Positions 56,618-64,000 of a stretch of DNA of 64,000 bases are shown here, one piece after another. A program made the position numbers and the translations under genes. The notes below the pieces were generated by a model, which was given only the letters and a program-made list of their open reading frames with translations, was not told the origin of the DNA and did not search any database. The stretch's first letter is position 1, and each line of letters begins with the position of its first letter. The DNA comes from Astropecten irregularis (lineage: Eukaryota > Echinodermata > Asteroidea > Paxillosida > Astropectinidae): assembly GCA_963971285.1 (NCBI GenBank), contig OZ020244.1, positions 7,130,001 to 7,194,000 of the forward strand. The letters are read 5' to 3'.

Positions 56618-57562
56618 TATAGTCTTGATCCAAGACCATCATTTTATTGTTTGTCCCGCTCCGACAACACCGATAGAGGGGGGTATATAATCAACGAACT
56701 CGCTGGCCTGTGGTCTTGAAGCAAATCAATAGCCCAGGCGAAGACCCCCCGCATGGTATAAGGTGCTGAATATGTATATATTTAAATTCGATCAATCTTG
56801 AATAATCACGCAAGCGCAATAGTGCAGATTGTTTTCATACAGTCTGGTCACACGATGGTCGATGCGTAATACACATGATGTACATAACAAGTCATAGAGC
56901 ACCGTGGTTGGGGCCAATTTCATGGCAGTCGACTGATAAATTTGAAACTGAGAATTATATCCAATTTTTGGGCGGCAAATGTTAGGGCATCATCGGATAC
57001 AACCATAGCACAAGAGAGAATGAAATTACGTTGTAGAATATCGAGGAATAATCAGACAGATATTCTAGCAGGTTGCCTGTCCATATAGTGCATAATTATT
57101 TATTCATTCTCTGGTACTGGATGAAAGCAAGTTGTGGGAGTTGGTGGACAAACCATGTGAGTGGGATTGGTCTGAAATATAACAAAAACAAAGAGGAAGT
57201 GGAATAAATTATAAGGTTTCGGCCGTAGCAAGCTATAATACACAAAGTTATGGGAACAAATCATAATAAAATACGTGTATTTCCGACACCTTGGCGATCG
57301 TGTCCTAATTAACATTAAAATTGGGATTTTATAAGGGCCGATTTATAACTCAAAATATACTATCAATAAGGAAAACAATATTAATCATCAATTTCAGGTG
57401 GTAAATTACATAAAACAAGACATTTATGACATAAACTTACCGTCCGATCCAACCCAACAACGTGTGTGCGAAATGCGGGATGCGGAAGGCAAGCTCTATA
57501 TTGCATAAACACAAGAGGGCGCGCTTGCGGGCTAAGCGGTTTTGCTACACAGCCGCCCCTAA
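56618..57562. other. Intergenic, possible BEL/Pao 3' LTR
   Basis: Mostly unrecognised. On the minus strand a purine-rich AGTTTAGGGGCGGC precedes TGTGTAGC at about 57553, a plausible LTR start below the BEL/Pao stop codon. The other LTR is not in view, so its limits are unknown. Confidence 0.25.
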
Positions 57563-57732
57563 ACTAAGGAGCGTTTACTTGATACAAGCAAAACATGAAG
57601 TAGGATATGACAGGAACAAAAAAAGTTCAGGAACAGGCAAAAGTTTAAGAACAATACAACTGTAACACTGTGGATTACAAGAACAAGATGGCCGCCCCTT
57701 GTGCCAACGCACAGTTAGGAACAGCAAGTTGA

Positions 57733-58458
57733 CTATTCAGGATCTGAGCTAGCCACGATAGGATGGGTCGCTTCAGCGTCACTTTCTGACTCATCTGGCA
57801 GTCGGATAAGTCTGGCAACTGGGCGTGTGTAGACACGACCGTCAACTTCCACCTTCACGGCACGTACACGTCCATCAGGACCAGGTAGAACCTCGATGAC
57901 TCGCGCCAAGGGCCAGGAAGCTCGGACCTGCTGTGGGTCTATCATCAGGACGACATTCCCCACTGCCAAGTCCTTTGCCTCCCCTCGCCACTTCTGGCGG
58001 GCTTGCATTGCAGGTAGATAAGAGTTCACAAACTCTTTCCAGAACTGTTGCATCAGTACCTGACATTGACGCCACCGACGACGACCATGGACGTACTGCT
58101 CCGGGTAGATTACCTGGGGTGGAGCATGATCTCGCCGCCCCATGAGCAGCATGAAGGGAGTAATGGGGTCCGGATCTGCCACATCTGAGGACACATATCC
58201 TAAAGGTTTGGAGTTGAGGAGGGCTTCCACCTCAACCAGACTGGTGTACAGGACAGAAGCAGATACAGTCCGGTTGCCAAGGATGGCATACAGCGCGGTT
58301 TTCACTGAACGCACTTCCCTCTCCCACGTCCCACCGAAGTGAGGAGCAGATGGGGGGTTGAACTTGAATCGTACTTTGGACTCTGCAAGCTTCTCCTGCA
58401 GGCCTGGCGTCATCTCGCTGAAGGCCTTCATCAACTCTGTCTGTCCCCCCTTGAAGTT
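57733..58458 (-). CDS. BEL/Pao retrotransposon polyprotein, C-terminal part
   Basis: Open from the gap to a TGA-free run ending at a stop at 57733. Shows the end of the integrase core (PHFGGTWEREV, with the likely catalytic Glu), then the BEL/Pao C-terminal domain (WPLARVIEVLPGPDGRVRAV). The intact frame suggests a fairly young copy. Gag, protease, RT and RNase H are lost in or beyond the gap. Confidence 0.88.
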   Translation of the reverse strand, partial: NFKGGQTELMKAFSEMTPGLQEKLAESKVRFKFNPPSAPHFGGTWEREVRSVKTALYAILGNRTVSASVLYTSLVEVEALLNSKPLGYVSSDVADPDPITPFMLLMGRRDHAPPQVIYPEQYVHGRRRWRQCQVLMQQFWKEFVNSYLPAMQARQKWRGEAKDLAVGNVVLMIDPQQVRASWPLARVIEVLPGPDGRVRAVKVEVDGRVYTRPVARLIRLPDESESDAEATHPIVASSDPE

Positions 58459-58658
58459 NNNNNNNNNNNNNNNNNNNNNNNNNNNNNNNNNNNNNNNNNN
58501 NNNNNNNNNNNNNNNNNNNNNNNNNNNNNNNNNNNNNNNNNNNNNNNNNNNNNNNNNNNNNNNNNNNNNNNNNNNNNNNNNNNNNNNNNNNNNNNNNNNN
58601 NNNNNNNNNNNNNNNNNNNNNNNNNNNNNNNNNNNNNNNNNNNNNNNNNNNNNNNNNN
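58459..58658. other. Assembly gap
   Basis: 200 N. Separates the BEL/Pao end from the Gypsy element; the true distance is unknown. Confidence 1.
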
Positions 58659-59528
58659 TTTACTGGTCTGCACCCCCATGGTTTACTCTGGTTTAGTCTT
58701 TGTTCCAAGACCTTCGTTGTTGCTTTCCCGCGGCCCATAGGGCGCCCCCGCGTGGCGGATATGGGAGAATTCTGTCAGGCTTTTGGACCGCCACGAAGGT
58801 CTTGGATATTTTTGTATTTGAGGATGGTGCCAGATTATGGTAATAAGGCACAGCGCGTATGATAAGGTGACCATATTTTGTTGAGATGATCCGGGGACAG
58901 TGACCAGGTGTCCTGGGGAGGGGTATAATTTTGAAAAATGTTTGAATCCAGATGGTGCCTACATGCAAAATGGTGGCATCTATGGACATCTTGTCCAGTT
59001 GTCATGAGTGGGTTACATACTTACATGTCTTAGGCGGTTTTCTTAACATAGGCTACTTCTCTGAAGAATGGATCTTTTTTAGAACACTATTTGGGGGCGT
59101 CTGGCAGGCCTTTTGCAGCAGAAAATTTGTCTGGCATGGGCCATTCCATACTTTGGGTATTGTACCTGTTCATTTGAAATTGGTTTCAAGTGGTACCTCG
59201 TTCGTTTGATCAAATGTAAATTTTGGGGTCTTTAAGAGGCCCCCAGAGGGCACATGCAGCAGGGGGGTTCCGGCAGACACATATATCTATGTTTGATACA
59301 TTACACCATAACTGCTCATGTGTTCAGATATTGGTACCTCGTTCGTTTGATCAAAATGCTCTGGGCTGCCGGTCTATACGTGTATAAACAAGTAGGTTGG
59401 ACAATTTCAATGGATAAATGGATCACTACAAATGGCATTAGTTAAAAACGATGTATCTTAAGATAAATGGACGGAACCTTACAGTGAAATTAAAAAAAAT
59501 CAAAGCGGGGACGGAGTCATCCGCTACA
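58659..59528 (-). repeat. Probable Ty3/Gypsy 3' LTR (limits uncertain)
   Basis: On the minus strand a purine tract TAGGAGGAGGTAG (59529-59541) is followed at once by TGTAGCGGATGAC, the standard polypurine tract and LTR start. A direct repeat TGGTACCTCGTTCGTTTGAT occurs at about 59192 and 59332. The far LTR end is not identified; the left part may belong to another repeat (TTAGTCTTTGTTCCAAGACC at 58693). Confidence 0.5.
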
Positions 59529-59541
59529 CTACCTCCTCCTA

Positions 59542-59731
59542 AGACTGACGCTGTCCTCAGCGTCGACTATTAAGTAAAAGGCATTTAAGAAAGAGCACAA
59601 ATGCGTTCTCATAACTCCATAAGTAAACAACATTTCAAACATTTAATAAACACAATTTAAAATTTGACGGCAAGAATAATTATTCAAAATTTCACTTCAT
59701 AAAACACAACAATTTGATTTGCTTATTTAAT
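59542..59731 (-). other. 3' non-coding region of the Gypsy element
   Basis: Between the last open frame and the polypurine tract; no coding. Confidence 0.5.
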
Positions 59732-59867
59732 TTACTGTTCTTTAAGATGATACTGGCGTGTGACGACTTCCTTGCGAATTTTGCGCCCAGATTTGTACTT
59801 GTAAACGCTTCGCTTCTCCACTACTATCTTAATTTTCCCTTGGAGTAGCTCCCAGATATCCGTTAGG

Positions 59868-60887
59868 TTAACCTCGCCTCTTCTCTCTTCTGCTACTGAT
59901 GTACTTGATGAAGTTGACGTTGATGAAGTTGAGGTGGTGGATCCTGAGCTGCTTGAGTCTGCGGATGAGGTGCTGCTTGTTGATGGTGTAGGGCTTCCCG
60001 GCCTTGTCATATGGACTGGTTTCCCACCGCAAGCTCTGGGGGTTACCGTGACTCAACAGCAGATCTTCAACATCTTCCCCCAGGAGGGAAATTGACGCTT
60101 GGTAGGCCAACTCTAAACCCTGCGAACTCTCGTCTATCTCCATCATCTGCTCCTCCTCTATCGACTCCTCCGTCTCCCCTTTGTCGCCTTGCTCCGCCAA
60201 TTCTTCCAGCTCCTCCGCCTCCTTCTTCTCTGTCTCTCTGGACTCCTCCTGCTCCACCTGCTCCTCCTCTGTCGACTCCTCCGTCTCCCCTTTGTCTCCT
60301 TGCTCCGCCAATTCTTCTAGCTCTTCCAACTCATTCTTCTTCTCTGTCTCTCTGGACTCCTCCCGCTCCACCTGCTCCTTCTTCTTCTCTGTCTCTCTGG
60401 ACTCCTCCCGCTGCATCTCCTTCTTCTTCTCTGCTTCCCTCGACTCCTTCTTCTTTTCCGACTCTCCCCGTTTCTCCTTCCTTTCACTCCTCGACTCCTT
60501 TTCCTTCTCTCTTTCCTCCTTCTCTGGCCCTCTCGACTCTTCCTTCTGTTTCTCTCTCCTCCCCTTCTTCTTGTCTGGCTCTCCACGTTCCTCTTTCCTT
60601 CCACTCACTGGCTCCTTTATCTTTTTCGTCTCCACCATTTTTCGCTCATTCGCCGGTCTATCTTCTTTTCGTGTATGAACCTCGATTGCCGAACTGCCAG
60701 GGGCATGGCTTTTCCATGTGTGTTTCTTTAAATCCTCGAACTGGATAAACGCTTCTGGGCACTAAGGACATCTAAAGCGTACCCTCTTTTTCTGGTGCAC
60801 CTCTTCGTGTCGTTGTAAATTCCACTTCCGCCAGAAGCTCTGGCCACAGATCCGACATCTGAAGCGTGGAATCATGTACGGTCTCAT
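59868..60887 (-). pseudogene. C2H2 zinc-finger / Glu-Lys-rich ORF in the env position of the Gypsy element
   Basis: ATG at 60885-60887, seven bases after a strong acceptor (TTTTTGCTTTTTACAG). First finger complete: FRCRICGQSFWRKWNLQRHE. The second finger is broken by an in-frame TAG at 60762-60764 between its two cysteines; the frame then stays open to 59868 with the finger's His pair, a long Glu/Lys/Arg-rich region with near-repeats (EESRETEKK), and a GC3-rich basic end. A further stretch to 59732 in another frame (NLTDIWELLQGK) may be the true C-terminus after a frameshift. It lies 95 bp below the pol stop codon. Function unknown. Confidence 0.6.
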
Positions 60888-60982
60888 TTTGGTCCTGTAA
60901 AAAGCAAAAAGATAAAAGGATGGGTTACTGTTGACTCGGGTCTGTTTAACTGAGAATTCCACTCCCTGCTCACTATCCCTTG

Positions 60983-63900
60983 TTACAAATATCGAAGTGG
61001 AGTTCTGCGTTTTCTGGGGGGATTAGTCCTGGTTGCAACCGGCTTCGATGCATTCCTCTTCTGTTGATTACTCCCATCACTCTGGCAAAGCTTAGGTCGA
61101 TCCACGTGTACCACCATCTTCTTCTTGCCTTGGTCCTTCCCCTGAATTCTAAAGATAACATCAGATAATTGTTTAACAACAACAAATGGTCCCTCCCATG
61201 GCACAATCAGCTTGGGGGATAATCCTTTCTTTCGGGCGGGATAATGAAGCCACACGAAAGCTCCCTCCTTTATCCCGCTCGCATGAGCCTTGCGATCGTA
61301 ATTCTTCTTCTGTCTGACAGCAGCACTTCCAAAGTTCTTCCTGGCTGTCTCATGGGGTATCTGCATCCGCATCCGCAATTTCTCGGCGTAGTCTCCATCA
61401 TCTAAGTCATCTTCGGTCCATACTCTTTCCGTCACAACGTTCACTGGTAGGTTCAAGTCACGGCCGAGCATCATCATGTTCGGTGTTTCCCCTGTGGATT
61501 CCTGTTTTGATGAACGATAAGCCATTGGTCGCAAATGGAAGTTGGTCATCCCAGTCGTGCTGCTTCCGCACAGGGTCTATCATAGTTGAAACCACATTCA
61601 TGAGTGTACGGTTGAATCTTTCAACCATCCGATTTGGGATTGTAGCCTGTAGTCCTTGTTTTCCTCATCCCTAGCCATGTACACGCCCGTTGCATTACTT
61701 CAGCTTCAAAGTTTCTCCCTTGATCTGTATGGAGCTCGTGCGGAACACCAAAACGGCAGATGAATTCTTCTACAAATATTTTAGCTATGGTGTCAGCCTT
61801 TTGGTCCGGCATTGGGAACGCCTCCATCCATTTAGTGAAATAGTCACCAATGACTAGAATTTATTCGTTGCCCCTGTCTGTCTCTGGTAGCGGTCCTAGA
61901 ACATCCATAGCAACCCGTTCCATCGGAGCCCCCACCTGGTACTTCTGCAACGGTGCTCTGTTTTTCTTTGGCGGCGATTTTCGGCGCGCACACTTGTCAC
62001 ACTGTCGAACGAACGATCTTACATCAGCTGAAATACCGGCCCAATAGTATCTTGCCTTGAATTTACCAAGGGTTTTCCGTGTTCCCATATGACCAGCAGA
62101 CTTTGAAGCATGTAGTTCTTCAAAGATGGTTTTCCTGAGTTTTTGCGGTAGAATCACCTTCATCTGTTTATGCCGACCATCAGCAGATTCCCACCTTTTA
62201 CAAAGCACCCCGTCGTGCACCTCTAACTGGTCCCATAATGACCAATATGTCTTCAACGCTGGAGATGATGCTGATACTATGTTCCACCCTGGACGTTTAT
62301 CACCTGCCTCCTTTGCGAGGAGAATGCTTTCAATGGTCGAGTCCTCTAATTGTGCATGGTGTAGGTCTTCACGGTTTATTTCACTCTGCCAAGTCATCGT
62401 CCTGATACATGCTTCGGCGCCAGGAGTCGAAAGTTGCGGTTCTTCTGGCTTTCTGTCCTTGGGATCTGCCACCAGGGTATCCACTTTGTCATCCATCTGT
62501 ACTTGTTCCAAATCCTCTTTTCGCCCACACTGCTTACAAGGGTGCCGGGACATGCCATCGGCGTTCCCATGTTGACGTCCAGGTCGGTGCTCTATAGTGA
62601 CATCGTACTGTCCGATGACTTCCATCCATCGTGCTAACTGGCCATCGGGATCTCTGAAATTCATTAACCATCTTAAGGAGCCATGATCAGTCCTCAAAAG
62701 TATCTTCCTTCCATAGAGATAATGCCGGAAATGCTTGAGATACAACACTACTGCTAACAGCTCTTTTCGGGTAACGCAGTTGTTCCTCTCCTGTGAGCTA
62801 AGGCTTTTGCTGGCGTAGGCGATCACCTTTTCCAGCTCTCCTTGTTTCTGCGAGAGTACCGCTCCTGTAGCAAAGTTACTTGCATCTGTATCTAATATGA
62901 AGTCCAGCTTAGGGTCTGGGTAAGTTAGTATTGGAGATTTAATAAGCCGACTCTTCAGTTCCTGAAAAGCCCCTTCACATGCCTCTGTCCATTCAAACTT
63001 ATGATGTTTCTCTGTGAGTTGATGTAGAGGACGGGCAATACCCGCAAATCCTTTGACAAATCGGCGGTAATAAGACGCAAGGCCCAGGAAACTTCTCACT
63101 TGGGTGACATCTTTGGGACATGGCCATTCTTGGACAGCTCTTACTTTCTCCGGGTCAGTTTCGATTCCACCTTCTGATACAACATACCCCAGATACAGCA
63201 CTTTCCGCTGGTACAGATGGCACTTCTTTGGTTTCAGCTTAAGACCTGCTTCTCGAAGCCGCTGTAAAACTACTCTCAGCCGATCGGTAGCTTCTTCTTC
63301 CATTTTGCCATGAACGATGATGTCATCCAGGTATATTAAAAGGATGTCCCACTGGAGCCCTGCCATGACACGCTCCATAAGTCTCTCGAATGTTGAGGGT
63401 GCATTGGAAAGACCAAAAGGCATGACGTTCCATGCATACAGCCCACCCCTTTATACAGCAAAAGCAGATTTCTCTTTTGCCGTGGCATCTAACTCCACCT
63501 GCCAGTAACCAGATGCTAAATCCAAAGTCGAAAATAATTTGGCGCCGTTCAGTGCATCTAGCGATTCTTCAATCCTCGGGATTGGATAAGCATCCTTAAT
63601 TGTCGCGTTCAATTTTCGATAATCAACGCAAAAACGTTTCGAGCCATCCTTCTTAGTTACGAGAACCACTGGTGATGCCCATGGACTTGAAGATGGTTCT
63701 ATGATGCCTCTGGTCAGCATGTCCTTCACTTGTTTATCAATTTCTCCCTGCAAGGAGATTGGGGCTCTCCGGGGAGGTTGTCTTATTGGTGCACTACTCC
63801 CTGTATTAATTGAATGCTTCACTAGGCCAGTGCGACCGATGTCTGAATCCCCTTTGGAAAATACATCTTGGAATTCCGACAACAGCTTTTCCACCTCCGG

Positions 63901-64000
63901 GTGGTATTTTTCCTGTAGTCCATCAGTACTTCTGCATGGCGTATAAATCAGTCAAATGGTCGGGAACTGTAGCTCTATCTTCCACAACTGATGTGTCTCT
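60983..64000 (-). pseudogene. Ty3/Gypsy pol, damaged, 5' part beyond window
   Basis: Order on the minus strand: reverse transcriptase (YLDD active site at 63322-63333; MPFGLSNAPSTF), RNase H (DTDASN near 62885; RTDHGSLRWL), HHCC zinc-binding part of integrase (HASKSAGHMG, CDKC), integrase core (GDYFTKW, HTDQGRNFEAE), and a GPY/F-type module (WEGPFVVV). Breaks: frameshift near 63928; TAA at 63451-63453; TAA at 61861-61863; frameshifts near 61625 and 61537. No chromodomain. Gag, protease and the 5' LTR are beyond 64000. Confidence 0.92.
61861..63423 (-). CDS. Longest intact pol segment (RT, RNase H, integrase N-terminus)
   Basis: 520 codons open between two nonsense codons. Holds the RT catalytic YLDD, the thumb and connection (VRSFLGLASYYRRFV), RNase H with its acidic residues, a variable linker, and the integrase zinc-binding domain. 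Confidence 0.9.
   Translation of the reverse strand: MPFGLSNAPSTFERLMERVMAGLQWDILLIYLDDIIVHGKMEEEATDRLRVVLQRLREAGLKLKPKKCHLYQRKVLYLGYVVSEGGIETDPEKVRAVQEWPCPKDVTQVRSFLGLASYYRRFVKGFAGIARPLHQLTEKHHKFEWTEACEGAFQELKSRLIKSPILTYPDPKLDFILDTDASNFATGAVLSQKQGELEKVIAYASKSLSSQERNNCVTRKELLAVVLYLKHFRHYLYGRKILLRTDHGSLRWLMNFRDPDGQLARWMEVIGQYDVTIEHRPGRQHGNADGMSRHPCKQCGRKEDLEQVQMDDKVDTLVADPKDRKPEEPQLSTPGAEACIRTMTWQSEINREDLHHAQLEDSTIESILLAKEAGDKRPGWNIVSASSPALKTYWSLWDQLEVHDGVLCKRWESADGRHKQMKVILPQKLRKTIFEELHASKSAGHMGTRKTLGKFKARYYWAGISADVRSFVRQCDKCARRKSPPKKNRAPLQKYQVGAPMERVAMDVLGPLPETDRGNE

Noticed and set aside
57875..58145. Open frames of 66-70 codons inside the BEL/Pao segment
   Set aside because: Alternative-frame shadows of the integrase/C-terminal frame.
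60011..60748. 245- and 165-codon plus-strand frames rich in Pro/Ser
   Set aside because: They are antisense shadows of the Glu/Lys-rich retrotransposon ORF.
62126..62637. Plus-strand frames of 62-149 codons opposite pol
   Set aside because: Shadows of the well-supported RNase H/integrase frame on the minus strand.

Overview
This is a stretch of an animal nuclear genome, AT-rich with one assembly gap (58459-58658). The split gene, the dense intronic repeats, and the mix of hAT-like, TTAA, mariner-like, Ty3/Gypsy and BEL/Pao elements suggest a marine invertebrate. A deuterostome such as an echinoderm, hemichordate or amphioxus is my guess; the sequence alone does not fix the species.

One host gene fills 1-55.7 kb on the minus strand. 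It is the 5' half of a stabilin-type scavenger receptor with FAS1 and EGF-like domains. I traced 31 exons from an ATG at 55670 down to 1016. All splice phases agree and together give 1408 codons with no internal stop. The protein reads: N-terminal extension, hydrophobic leader, Cys-rich module, six EGF-like repeats, two FAS1 domains, then the same plan again. The rest (further EGF/FAS1 units, any Link domain, the membrane anchor) lies beyond position 1. Two short exons (37019-37135 and 32426-32521) were found by reading through introns; each fills an exact domain gap in frame.

The introns are packed with mobile DNA. Intron 17 (15550-18641) holds a long-inverted-repeat element whose core is an about 80-unit 20-bp minisatellite, itself split by a second element with a clean empty site. 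Intron 16 (18729-32425, 13.7 kb) is almost all modular repeat: arrays of an about 130-bp unit, GAA tails, a 21-bp minisatellite, a near-identical 2.47-kb-period duplication with a 74-bp inverted insertion at its junction, and a 0.97-kb long-TIR element with a 7-bp target duplication. Elsewhere there are hAT-like elements with 8-bp duplications, TTAA elements, a TA-flanked mariner-like element, CpG-rich snap-back MITEs, and a tRNA-like family arranged as inverted pairs.

From 57.5 kb to the right edge are two retrotransposons on the minus strand: a BEL/Pao 3' end cut by the gap, and a damaged Ty3/Gypsy element running off the right edge. Downstream of its pol, where env would sit, is an ORF with C2H2 zinc fingers and a long Glu/Lys-rich region, preceded by a good splice acceptor. 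This is the most unusual coding feature here. No tRNA gene, rRNA gene or CRISPR array was seen.
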